A stretch of 64,000 nt of DNA, from NCBI GenBank assembly GCA_964389575.1, contig CAYMFF010000002.1:1-64000 (forward strand), read 5' to 3'. A program made the position numbers and the translations under genes. The notes beneath the pieces are model-generated. The model saw nothing but the letters and a program-made list of their open reading frames with translations. It did no database searches and was not told where the DNA came from. Shown here in pieces: positions 8,400-15,921 of the stretch. This stretch comes from JAGNRR01 sp964389575 (GTDB lineage Bacteria; Bacteroidota; Bacteroidia; Chitinophagales; Chitinophagaceae). How positions within the stretch are numbered: position 1 is the stretch's first letter; the number at the start of each line of letters is the position of its first letter.

Positions 8400-8436
8400 A
8401 AGACCTCCTACGCAAAGCGTGGCGAGGTCTTTTTAT
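8400..8436 (+). terminator. Second copy of the tRNA-Leu terminator, with altered loop
   Basis: The outer stem AAGACCTC (8400-8407) / GAGGTCTT (8424-8431) matches the first terminator. The loop is replaced by a second inverted repeat, CTACGC-AAA-GCGTGG, making a longer hairpin with a one-base bulge at 8423, followed by TTTTATTTTT. Confidence 0.75.
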
Positions 8437-8440
8437 TTTT

Positions 8441-8469
8441 AAGCAAAAAGGCAGCCATTTCTGGCTGCC
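8441..8469 (-). terminator. Putative minus-strand terminator downstream of the sigma/anti-sigma operon
   Basis: GGCAGCCA (8450-8457) pairs with TGGCTGCC (8462-8469) around TTTC. Read on the minus strand it is followed by TTTTTGCTT. It lies about 207 nt beyond the anti-sigma stop. The rest of 8470-8676 shows nothing I can identify. Confidence 0.55.
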
Positions 8470-8676
8470 CTTCTCACGAAAAAAAAACGAAAATAAAAAC
8501 TCCCTATTTAAAAATTACGTTTTTCGCCATCCCTACCATTATGAAAAGAAACCTGAATCCAATTGAACCTAGAAATTGGTTATGAGATAAGCATCGTGAC
8601 AATACATACGACGGTAAATAGTTTTTGGATTTCCAAAACTAAAAAAAATAAAAAGAATTAAGTAAATAAGTCAGAA

Positions 8677-9480
8677 TTAGGTATTCCCTATTACAACCAT
8701 ATTTGATAATGTAGGCCCTTCGCTTCCTCCTTTCGGTTCTATCGTTATAGCAAAGGCTTGAGCATTTGCCACTTTCTTGTCACCAATAACAATTGAGGCT
8801 ACGGCCTGTTCATAGTCCATAACACCCATATCAGTGGGTTTACCATCTACAATTGCCCATAGCTGATAATCTTTATCACTAGGTAATTCAGGAAGATTAT
8901 TAACGGTAAAAGCAACATCCTGTGTTTCATTATTCCAAAATACAGATACATAAGCATCAGGTTCATTATCTGTTCCTTTCAGCTCTATTTTTTGAGTAGC
9001 AGACTGCGCTAGTAAACTATTTAAATCAGCAGACTGTTTCTCAACCGCTTCTAATTGATTTTGTAAGGCAACAATTTCTTCTTTCTGATTATTTTGATTC
9101 ACAAAGAAAATAGCCGTTAAACCGATTAAGGCTGCAAGTGAAGCTGCCGCTAACCAAGGTCTTTTCGTTTTAGTTACCGTCATGGGCGTTTCTTGATGAA
9201 CACGCGTATTGTCGCTCGGTACATGGACAGCGACCTGCAAAGCAGACTCTTGCTCAACATTTTTAATGGCCGCAAGAATATTTGCTTTTAAATGAGCGGG
9301 TGGCTCCTGTGCCATTTCTTGAGCAAAAGATTCCATATCCTCCTCCAGCGCTCGAAGCGCCTGGGAAATTTCAGGATATATTTTAGATAGGCACTGTACT
9401 GCTTGTTGCTCCTGATCGGAAGCCGCACCCAGCACGTAGCTTTCTAATATTCCTGACGATATGTATTCTTTTACATCCAA
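8677..9480 (-). CDS. RskA-like anti-sigma factor
   Basis: A 267-residue single-pass membrane protein. The N-terminal cytosolic zinc-less anti-sigma region (MDVKEYISSGILESYVLGAASDQE) is followed by one transmembrane helix (about residues 108-126, LAAASLAALIGLTAIFFV), a short coiled coil (about 130-158), and an extracytoplasmic RskA C-terminal domain (about 165-267) with VFWNNETQDVAFTVNNLP and YQLWAIVDGKPTDMGVM. It would hold the ECF sigma factor at the membrane until a signal triggers its release, as known for SigK/RskA. Its start overlaps the sigma factor stop by 10 nt, so the two are translationally coupled. Confidence 0.9.
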   Translation of the reverse strand: MDVKEYISSGILESYVLGAASDQEQQAVQCLSKIYPEISQALRALEEDMESFAQEMAQEPPAHLKANILAAIKNVEQESALQVAVHVPSDNTRVHQETPMTVTKTKRPWLAAASLAALIGLTAIFFVNQNNQKEEIVALQNQLEAVEKQSADLNSLLAQSATQKIELKGTDNEPDAYVSVFWNNETQDVAFTVNNLPELPSDKDYQLWAIVDGKPTDMGVMDYEQAVASIVIGDKKVANAQAFAITIEPKGGSEGPTLSNMVVIGNT

Positions 9481-10031
9481 AATAAAAATATGGTTTTAAA
9501 TACTTTTCTTAATTCTCTCATGGCAATACGCACTCTCGATTTCACAGTTCCTAACGGAATTTCTAACTCGTCAGATACCTCTTGCTGTGTATAACCCTGA
9601 AAATAAATGTAATCTAAAATTACCTGTTGTTCGGGTTGCAGTTTTTGAATCATTTTGCGTACACCAATCGTGTTTTCATTTAATCGGGTACTTCTGTTAT
9701 CCTTAATACCTACGTTGGAAACATCATCTTGGATTTCCACCTCGCCCATTCTTTTTGATTTTCGCAAAGAATCAATGGCTTTGTTCCTGGAGATATTCAA
9801 CATCCAAGTAAAAATGCTCCCCTTAGTCGGGTCAAAGGTTTGAAACTTTTTCCAGATGTTGACAAAAGCGTCTTGCATTACATCTTCAGCAATAGCGTCC
9901 GATTTTACAATCTGACAAACTACACCATACAATGAAGCTGAATAATTATCATACAAGGTCGCAAAGGCCTGCTGATCGCCGCCTCGGATGGCTTGTATTA
10001 ATTGTTCCGTATTTATAGATGTGTTTGTCAA
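9471..10031 (-). CDS. ECF RNA polymerase sigma factor (SigK-like)
   Basis: A 186-residue ECF sigma-70 factor. Region 2 spans about residues 22-92 (LYDNYSASLYGVV, AEDVMQDAFVNIWKKF, IFTWMLNISRNKAIDSLRK) and region 4 about 125-180 (VILDYIYFQGYTQQEVSDEL, PLGTVKSRVRIAMREL). The only plausible start is TTG at 10031: no in-frame ATG occurs upstream and the next Met (residue 52) lies inside region 2. A UUG start may keep expression low. It is followed by an overlapping RskA-like gene. Its likely targets are the fasciclin, DUF4331 and TonB units nearby, which share a promoter-like motif not seen in front of this gene itself. Confidence 0.92.
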   Translation of the reverse strand: MTNTSINTEQLIQAIRGGDQQAFATLYDNYSASLYGVVCQIVKSDAIAEDVMQDAFVNIWKKFQTFDPTKGSIFTWMLNISRNKAIDSLRKSKRMGEVEIQDDVSNVGIKDNRSTRLNENTIGVRKMIQKLQPEQQVILDYIYFQGYTQQEVSDELEIPLGTVKSRVRIAMRELRKVFKTIFLFWM

Positions 10032-10064
10032 TTGAAATTCGAAGATAAGGAAAATGAGAGGTAT

Positions 10065-10092
10065 AGCAGAAAAAGACTTCTAAAAATAGAAG
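10065..10092 (-). terminator. Weak terminator after the fasciclin gene
   Basis: A 6-bp hairpin CTTCTA/TAGAAG (10077-10092) with an AAAA loop, followed on the minus strand by TCTTTTT. Short stem, so low confidence; it would separate the fasciclin gene from the sigma factor gene. Confidence 0.35.
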
Positions 10093-10124
10093 CCCTTTCT
10101 GAAACCACTGAATAAAATTTTTGA

Positions 10125-10682
10125 CTAGGGCAACAGGACCGCATCAATTACATGAATAATTCCGTTACTTTGATTTATATCATAGGTAGAAATATTTGCA
10201 ATATTTCCTCTGCCATCTTGAATGACAACATTCATTTCTCCATTCATACGAGCTGTTAGTTTAGCCCCTTGAGCAGTTTCTAATATAGCAATTCCGTTAC
10301 CCGCCTTGATAGACTTAATAATGTCTTTCGCATTCAACTTCCCAGCTACAACATGATATTTTAAAATAGATGTAAGCATAGATTTACTTTCTGGTTTTAA
10401 TAAAGTTTCTAAAGTCCCAATAGGCAACTTATCAAAAGCACTATTAACCGGCGCAAAAACCGTAAATGGTCCTGTTGACTGCAACGTACTCACAAGTCCT
10501 GCCGCTTTTACTGCTGCAACCAATGTAGTATGCTCTTTGGATTGCACAGCATTGCTCACAATGTTTTTACTCGGATACATCAGTTCGCCACCTACCATCG
10601 GTAAGGTTTGTGCATTAGATGTAATACCGATTAGCATATAGATTATGAACATCGAAGCTATAATTACGAATTTTCTTTTCAT
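10125..10682 (-). CDS. Fasciclin (FAS1) domain secreted protein
   Basis: A 185-residue exported protein. A signal peptide (about 1-25, MKRKFVIIASMFIIYML ... SNAQ) precedes one FAS1 domain (about 45-185). The domain shows the H1 motif FTVFAPVNSAFDKLP and the H2 region VVAGKLNAKDI ... TYDINQSNGIIHVIDAVLLP. FAS1 domains mediate cell-surface adhesion or matrix contacts. An upstream ATG (10715) would add 11 polar residues, so MKRK is preferred for a clean signal peptide. A candidate ECF promoter lies at 10740-10766. In mycobacteria SigK also controls FAS1 proteins (MPT70/MPT83), a striking parallel. Confidence 0.9.
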   Translation of the reverse strand: MKRKFVIIASMFIIYMLIGITSNAQTLPMVGGELMYPSKNIVSNAVQSKEHTTLVAAVKAAGLVSTLQSTGPFTVFAPVNSAFDKLPIGTLETLLKPESKSMLTSILKYHVVAGKLNAKDIIKSIKAGNGIAILETAQGAKLTARMNGEMNVVIQDGRGNIANISTYDINQSNGIIHVIDAVLLP

Positions 10683-10739
10683 ATACTGATCATTAAGATA
10701 TTGTTGTTTATTCATGATAAAATTTTTTGTTTGAAATAC

Positions 10740-10766
10740 TTACGTTGTTAAACCCACTTTAGATTT
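10740..10766 (-). promoter_or_regulatory. Candidate ECF-sigma promoter, fasciclin gene
   Basis: On the minus strand AAATC (10766-10762), then 17 nt, then CGTAA (10744-10740), continuing as GTATTTC. The same AAATC-N17-CGTA pattern stands before the DUF4331 gene and the TonB receptor gene. The start codon is about 58 nt downstream. Confidence 0.6.
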
Positions 10767-10774
10767 CATCTTTT

Positions 10775-10806
10775 AAAAAAAAAGATGCTAGCCCCTAAAG
10801 GCTAGC
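10775..10806 (-). terminator. Terminator of the TPR lipoprotein gene
   Basis: GCTAGCC (10787-10793) and GGCTAGC (10800-10806) form a 7-bp stem with loop CCTAAA that includes the stop codon. On the minus strand it is followed by ATC and nine T. Confidence 0.8.
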
Positions 10807-12078
10807 GATCTTTTCCTTCATAACCGGACCCAACTCATAAGAGCTGCCTCCTAACTCAACTTTCAGAGCTTGAGTCCTATCGTTCAAATTATTTTCTTTG
10901 TATATTACTGCCATTTTATATTGTGCGGCAGGTTCAAAGGTTTTATTGTTCACTTTTTCTTCAATAATCTCCAGTGCTTTTTTGGTATCATTGTTTTTAT
11001 AATGCGCCCAGGCCATTAATGCATACGACATAGGTGTCGGTCTGTTTTCTATTTCTTTTTTTGCAATCGAGAGTATTTTTTCAGGACTTTCGGTCACCTC
11101 AGCGATATAGGTATTATACATATCACCATATTGAGAATCTTGTACTTGTTGTAAGAAATTATCTATGTACCTCTTTTGAGATGTATCATCATTTTCGAAC
11201 TCTGAGATTTCCGCCAGCAGTAAATTATAATCTGGCACATCTCTTCGTTTTGATAGCGCTTTTAAAATACGTTTTGCTTCAGTTAGATTACCATCTTTTG
11301 AAAAAGCAATCCAGGCAATTCCTTTCAATGCGTATGCATTGTTTGGATCAATTTCTAATGACCTTAAATATTGCTGATAAGAATCCTCAATTCGACCAGC
11401 ATGGCCGTAATAGTCTCCTAAGTTTGTGGCCGACCATAATATCAATCCTTCATTTTTCTTCTCTACTGCATCTGCTAAAGCTTGTTCCATGAGAACAATT
11501 GTTTGATCCAAATCTCCCTCATGATCATTCCACTTTGCGAGGCGGATATTGTAATCAAAGTCTTTTTTGCTTGCTATTTGATTTAGGTATTCTTCTGCCT
11601 CGTTCTTGCTACCCAGTTCTAAACAAACATCAAAAAGCATTTTTTGAGTAGAACGTAGTTGGTCTCCACGATTTTCAGCCATTTTCAATGCAGAGTACGC
11701 TTCCCTAAATTTATGTTGGCTAATACAATTTCGAGCGAGCGCACGTAAGTAAGCTGGTTGTGTATTGTTCGTTTTTTTATTGACTTCTTGGTAAAGTTTA
11801 TAGGCTTCATTGAGGTGATTAATATCTCCTGTTGTTGCAAAAAGAGCGCTATGAGCACCTGCCATTTTTGCCTGATAAGGATATTGCGTTGGTGTTTTTT
11901 CAAATTTTTCTGACCAAAAATCAAGTTCCTTTTTTGCCGCTGTGGCATTAGGGTTTTGGTCGGGTGAAAGATATTGCTCATAATCACTTGCTTGAGCAAT
12001 ATTAGATTCGCTTGAATTAGTGCAAGCTGTGAATAGGAAAAGGAAGAAAGTTGTTGTTACTAAAAGGAAAAATTTCAT
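10795..12078 (-). CDS. TPR-repeat lipoprotein
   Basis: A 427-residue lipoprotein: hydrophobic signal (MKFFLLVTTTFFLFLFTAC, Cys19), then tandem TPR-like helical pairs from about residue 45 to the end, for example a unit around ATNLGDYYGHAGRIEDSYQQ followed by YLRSLEIDPNNAYALKGIAW. TPRs act as protein-interaction scaffolds; the partner is unknown. An earlier ATG (12120) would add 14 residues before the signal peptide and is not used. It lies downstream of the DUF4331 lipoprotein gene but is separated by a strong terminator hairpin, so it may depend on read-through or its own promoter. TPR genes recur beside DUF4331 genes in Bacteroidetes. Confidence 0.85.
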   Translation of the reverse strand: MKFFLLVTTTFFLFLFTACTNSSESNIAQASDYEQYLSPDQNPNATAAKKELDFWSEKFEKTPTQYPYQAKMAGAHSALFATTGDINHLNEAYKLYQEVNKKTNNTQPAYLRALARNCISQHKFREAYSALKMAENRGDQLRSTQKMLFDVCLELGSKNEAEEYLNQIASKKDFDYNIRLAKWNDHEGDLDQTIVLMEQALADAVEKKNEGLILWSATNLGDYYGHAGRIEDSYQQYLRSLEIDPNNAYALKGIAWIAFSKDGNLTEAKRILKALSKRRDVPDYNLLLAEISEFENDDTSQKRYIDNFLQQVQDSQYGDMYNTYIAEVTESPEKILSIAKKEIENRPTPMSYALMAWAHYKNNDTKKALEIIEEKVNNKTFEPAAQYKMAVIYKENNLNDRTQALKVELGGSSYELGPVMKEKIASL

Positions 12079-12103
12079 TGTAAATATTTTTTTAAGGTTA
12101 TGA

Positions 12104-12147
12104 ATTAAAAAAAAATCCAAGTTCAGAAACTATCTGAACTTGGATTT
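12104..12147 (-). terminator. Strong terminator after the DUF4331 lipoprotein gene
   Basis: A perfect 15-bp stem, 12113-12127 with 12133-12147, loop AACTA. On the minus strand it runs into nine T. It begins only 11 nt past the stop codon at 12158. Confidence 0.9.
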
Positions 12148-12157
12148 GAATATTAGA

Positions 12158-12709
12158 CTACCAAGGGGCAGCTACATAAGGAAATGAAGTTAAAAATGTT
12201 TTATCATTTGCATCTACATGATCGTCAGATAAGGTTGGATTCTCTGTAAAGTCTTCACCACCAAAGATTAATAATAACTCCACCGTAATGGCATCATCCG
12301 CTAGCGCTCTACCTGTTAATACATTTGTTCCATCGTAGAAGGTAGTTGTACCATCAAGAGAAACATTAAGTACATCAGTGGCTAATAAACCAGTGAAAGC
12401 AGCAGCGTCTTGCCCAAGTGCGTTCTGGTCTCCGGCATTCGCAAATGCTGGACTTAGACCCGTTAGATTAGTTTCAAACATGCTTTGGAAAGCAGCGTTC
12501 TGAGCAGAAGGAATGGTTGTGTTAAAAGCATCCTTGCTTCCACCTGAAACGAATACCGTATTTACTGCTGGTCGTCCCATTTGATCTGATTGCATATACG
12601 TTCCTGAGAAATCAGGGCCCGTTTGAGGATCTACTACATCTTTATCTTTTTTACAGCTTGTGAAAGCTATGGCTATCAAACTTAGGATAGCGATTATTGT
12701 TATATTTTT
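12158..12709 (-). CDS. DUF4331-like lipoprotein (C-terminal half of the family fold), 5' end in gap
   Basis: 183 residues are visible. The frame enters from the gap as KNITIIAILSLIAIAFTSC, a lipoprotein signal with Cys lipobox; only the first one or two residues are missing. The mature part begins around DFSGTYMQSDQMGRPAVNTVFV and DAFNTTIPSA, which matches the second half of DUF4331 proteins (compare the LGNPLVNEVVIP-type segment of actinobacterial members). The neighbouring gene on the other side of the gap carries the first half. Function unknown; membership in the sigma-factor regulon suggests an envelope role. Confidence 0.82.
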   Translation of the reverse strand, partial: KNITIIAILSLIAIAFTSCKKDKDVVDPQTGPDFSGTYMQSDQMGRPAVNTVFVSGGSKDAFNTTIPSAQNAAFQSMFETNLTGLSPAFANAGDQNALGQDAAAFTGLLATDVLNVSLDGTTTFYDGTNVLTGRALADDAITVELLLIFGGEDFTENPTLSDDHVDANDKTFLTSFPYVAAPW

Positions 12710-12809
12710 NNNNNNNNNNNNNNNNNNNNNNNNNNNNNNNNNNNNNNNNNNNNNNNNNNNNNNNNNNNNNNNNNNNNNNNNNNNNNNNNNNNNNNNNNNN
12801 NNNNNNNNN
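12710..12809. other. Assembly gap (100 N)
   Basis: Exactly 100 N. It falls in the short space between the two DUF4331-type genes and hides the start codon of the lipoprotein gene. Confidence 0.99.
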
Positions 12810-12814
12810 TTTGA

Positions 12815-13462
12815 TTATTTCATTTTTGATTCTACCCAAGTATTAATTGTTCCAGTACTACCAATTTTATTCTTTGGCACCTCGATAACGATTGACATTA
12901 CATTCGTTCCTGCGAAAGTGTCGTCACCCGGATCGTTAAATGCAGTTGCGGTTCCTCCTATGATTTCACCATAACGCGCAAAGTCCATAAAGAATGGATC
13001 GTCACGAGGACCCGCAAAGAACTTCATTCCGTTAGCCTCTTCTATTTGTGCACTAGATCCATAAGCAGTAATAGCCACGCTTTGAGGTGTTTCATCTAAT
13101 ACAGTACTATTCAATCCTGTTTGACTAGGGGCAGTAGGACCGAAGAAATACATTTTACCATCTCTTGGAATTGCTTGAATCACTAAATCCTCAATATTGT
13201 CACCATCAGTATCAATGTTGATTTCGGTAAGAACATTTTCGTCAAAAGTCGCTGCTCCAGTAGCTGAAGGACTTAATAGACCTTGGTAATTCACTACGAA
13301 GGCAATACTGTTGCTATTTTCACCTTGGAAGGCATAAAAGTCAGTAATGTCGCTCGTGGTACTTTGTACTGCGGGTGCGTCAATGTGATCCGCTGAGAGT
13401 AGAACTCCCAATCCGATAAGTGCGCAAGCACTTGCTAATAAATACGTTTTCATTTTTTTCAT
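12815..13462 (-). CDS. DUF4331 family exported protein (N-terminal half of the family fold)
   Basis: A 215-residue exported protein. The signal peptide is followed by the hallmark ADHIDAPAV ... DITDFYAFQGEN (about residues 24-47) of DUF4331. It ends normally with a stop (VESKMK) 5 nt before the N gap, so it is complete. Full-length DUF4331 proteins in other phyla are roughly twice this size; here the second half is a separate lipoprotein gene. Two starts are possible (MKKMKTYLL at 13462 or MKTYLL at 13453). A candidate ECF promoter is at 13490-13516. Function unknown. Confidence 0.88.
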   Translation of the reverse strand: MKKMKTYLLASACALIGLGVLLSADHIDAPAVQSTTSDITDFYAFQGENSNSIAFVVNYQGLLSPSATGAATFDENVLTEINIDTDGDNIEDLVIQAIPRDGKMYFFGPTAPSQTGLNSTVLDETPQSVAITAYGSSAQIEEANGMKFFAGPRDDPFFMDFARYGEIIGGTATAFNDPGDDTFAGTNVMSIVIEVPKNKIGSTGTINTWVESKMK

Positions 13463-13489
13463 GTTTTTGAATTTTTTTGTGTGGAATAT

Positions 13490-13516
13490 TTACGCACCAC
13501 ATGCACTTATGGATTT
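13490..13516 (-). promoter_or_regulatory. Candidate ECF-sigma promoter, DUF4331 gene
   Basis: On the minus strand AAATC (13516-13512), 17 nt, CGTAA (13494-13490), continuing ATATTCC. Beyond the box it also shares an A-run and CACAAAAAA with the fasciclin promoter region. The AAATC overlaps a small inverted repeat GGATTTT-T-AAAATCC. The start codon is about 28 nt downstream. Confidence 0.62.
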
Positions 13517-13614
13517 TTAAAATCCGTTTTTTTTGAAATAATTTATAATAAACCTCGTCTACTCTTTACTGACAAAGGGTTTGAGGGTTGAAAAAAAATT
13601 TTTTTCTTTTCAGA

Positions 13615-13641
13615 AAATCCATTTTACTTTGAATACCGTAC
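13615..13641 (+). promoter_or_regulatory. Candidate ECF-sigma promoter, TonB receptor gene
   Basis: AAATC (13615-13619), 17 nt, CGTAC (13637-13641), continuing ATATTGT. Same spacing as the two minus-strand sites. The receptor ATG is 21 nt downstream. It diverges from the DUF4331 site about 100 bp away. Confidence 0.58.
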
Positions 13642-13662
13642 ATATTGTATAAAAAATATCGA

Positions 13663-15882
13663 ATGAAACAATTTCTCCTCCTAACAATTGCGATTATTAT
13701 GTCTAATATGATATGGGCACAAAATTTTAAAGGCCAGGTAAACGATGCCCTAGGCAACCCACTTCCCTTTGCTAATGTATATAGCAATCAAAAAACAAAA
13801 CATACGCATACTAATGATGATGGATCATTTGCTCTTCATAATACTAAAGTAGGCGATACTATTATTATTAGTCATGTGGGTTATGAAACAAGTAAGAGAA
13901 TAATAAAATCACTTTCGGATCAATTAATTATAAATCTAAGGGGTAAAAACATCCAATTAAGTAATGTGGTAATTGAGAAAAAAATGACCGCACTTAATTT
14001 GTTTTCTGATGTTAACGTAAAAACAGCACCTGTTCAGAACGCACAAGAAGTACTACTTAAAGTACCTGGTCTTATGATTGGACAACATGCCGGTGGTGGA
14101 AAAGCAGAACAAATTTTTCTAAGAGGGTTTGATATAGATCACGGAACCGATGTAGGAATTACAGTTGAAAACATGCCGGTGAATATGGTGAGCCATGCTC
14201 ACGGTCAGGGATACGCAGATATGCACTTTGTAATTCCAGAAACTATAGATAAAATAAACTTTGGCAAAGGACCTTATGATGCTGATAAAGGGAACTTCGC
14301 CACAGCGGGTTATGTTGATTTAAAACTTAAAGACAAACTAGATAATAGCACGATAAAAATTGAAGGTGGTCAGTTTAACTCAAAACGCATTTTAGGAATG
14401 CTGAATGTTTTGAACACCAAAAAACAACAAGCTTATATTGCTACAGAATTTAGCACCACCGATGGCCCTTTTGAAAGTTCTCAAAATTTTTCGCGAGCCA
14501 ATTTCATGGCGCGCTACCATGCTCAACTTGACAAACAAAATTCGCTTACGATAAGTGCCTCGTATTTTACAAGTGAGTGGGATGCTTCTGGACAGATCCC
14601 CGAAAGAGCTGTAGCCGATGGCTCGATTTCAAGATTTGGAGCAATTGATGATACCGAAGGAGGGCAAACATCAAGAAACAACATTTGGCTCAATCATACC
14701 AAATTAATGAAAAACAAAAGCTACATAAAATCAAATCTATACTTTTCGAATTATTCATTTGAGCTATTCAGCAATTTTACTTTTTTCTTGGAAGATTCAA
14801 TAAACGGAGACCAAATCCGTCAATACGAAGAACGAAATTTATTTGGTGGAGAAATAGAATACGGAAAAGAATTAAAAATGTTGGGCAAAAACACATTAGT
14901 AAAAACAGGTGTGCGATATCGCAATGACCAAAGTATAGACAATGAATTAAGCCATACAAAAAACAGAAAAACAACATTAGAACAATATCAATACGGCGAT
15001 ATAAACGAAACAAACTTATCAGCTTATGCCAATGCTGAAATTGAGCTAGGAAACTTTTTGATACAACCCGGTTTGCGTGTAGATCATTTTAATTTTGGAT
15101 ATAAAAACAACTTAACTCCTACCTACGATAGACGAACAAATGAGGATATAGCGGTAAGTCCTAAATTGAACATTTTGTATAACTACAATAAAGATTTACA
15201 GTTTTACCTAAAAACCGGAAAAGGGTTTCATTCAAATGATAGTCGGGTTGTGCTCAACCAACGTGTCCGAAGAAACTTACCTGCAGCTTATGGTTCTGAT
15301 CTTGGTTTTATCTGGAAGGCTCGAAAAAACTTATTTATCAATTTGGCGGCCTGGCAATTGTATCTTGAACAAGAGTTTGTTTATGTAGGCGATGCCGGTG
15401 TTGTAGAACCTAGTGGCGAGACGAACCGAAAAGGAATTGATCTTAGTGTTCGTTATCAACCTAAAAAATGGCTTTTCGTAAGTGGCGACATAAACTATGC
15501 CCATGCCCGTGCTGCGGATGCCGAAGAAGGTGCTAATTATATCCCATTGGCACCTAATTTAACGGCTGTTGGAAATCTTCAAATACTGCACCCTAGTGGT
15601 TGGTTTGGCGGACTCAGAGTACGGCACATTGCAGACCGAGCAGCCAATGAAGATAATTCAATTGTCGCCGAAGGTTATACAGTTACCGATGCTAATCTGG
15701 GGCACAATTTCGGTAAAATTGAATGCGGTATTAACATTAAAAATGTCTTTAACGTTGATTGGAACGAAACACAATTTGCAACAACCTCAAGGCTCAAAAA
15801 TGAAAGTGCACCGGTGGAAGAAATACATTTTACTCCCGGTACTCCAATAAATTTTGGGGCTTATATCAGTTATAAATTCTAA
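13663..15882 (+). CDS. TonB-dependent receptor in the ECF sigma cluster
   Basis: A 739-residue outer-membrane receptor. Signal peptide MKQFLLLTIAIIMSNMIWAQ, then a carboxypeptidase-like regulatory domain (about 22-95, FKGQVNDALGNPLPFANVYS). The plug (about 110-225) contains VLLKVPGLMIGQHAGGGKAE, IFLRGFDIDHGTDVGI and the His-rich MVSHAHGQGYADMHF. The barrel ends in GAYISYKF. The His cluster in the plug could bind a metal or metal complex, but this is only a hint. The upstream TTG frame start is ignored. A DUF/lipoprotein gene follows 39 nt later, probably cotranscribed. Confidence 0.9.
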   Translation: MKQFLLLTIAIIMSNMIWAQNFKGQVNDALGNPLPFANVYSNQKTKHTHTNDDGSFALHNTKVGDTIIISHVGYETSKRIIKSLSDQLIINLRGKNIQLSNVVIEKKMTALNLFSDVNVKTAPVQNAQEVLLKVPGLMIGQHAGGGKAEQIFLRGFDIDHGTDVGITVENMPVNMVSHAHGQGYADMHFVIPETIDKINFGKGPYDADKGNFATAGYVDLKLKDKLDNSTIKIEGGQFNSKRILGMLNVLNTKKQQAYIATEFSTTDGPFESSQNFSRANFMARYHAQLDKQNSLTISASYFTSEWDASGQIPERAVADGSISRFGAIDDTEGGQTSRNNIWLNHTKLMKNKSYIKSNLYFSNYSFELFSNFTFFLEDSINGDQIRQYEERNLFGGEIEYGKELKMLGKNTLVKTGVRYRNDQSIDNELSHTKNRKTTLEQYQYGDINETNLSAYANAEIELGNFLIQPGLRVDHFNFGYKNNLTPTYDRRTNEDIAVSPKLNILYNYNKDLQFYLKTGKGFHSNDSRVVLNQRVRRNLPAAYGSDLGFIWKARKNLFINLAAWQLYLEQEFVYVGDAGVVEPSGETNRKGIDLSVRYQPKKWLFVSGDINYAHARAADAEEGANYIPLAPNLTAVGNLQILHPSGWFGGLRVRHIADRAANEDNSIVAEGYTVTDANLGHNFGKIECGINIKNVFNVDWNETQFATTSRLKNESAPVEEIHFTPGTPINFGAYISYKF

Positions 15883-15921
15883 ATAAAATAATTAATTTTA
15901 ATTTTTTAAAAAATGATAAAC

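Noticed and set aside
8319..8585. An 88-codon open frame with PACRQAG and SYAKRGE peptides
   Set aside because: It is a translation of the tRNA remnant, the palindrome and the terminator hairpin, with no protein family signal.
12651..12974. Open frames on both strands that cross the N gap between the DUF4331 genes
   Set aside because: They exist only because N is read as an open codon; both flanks already belong to real genes on the minus strand.
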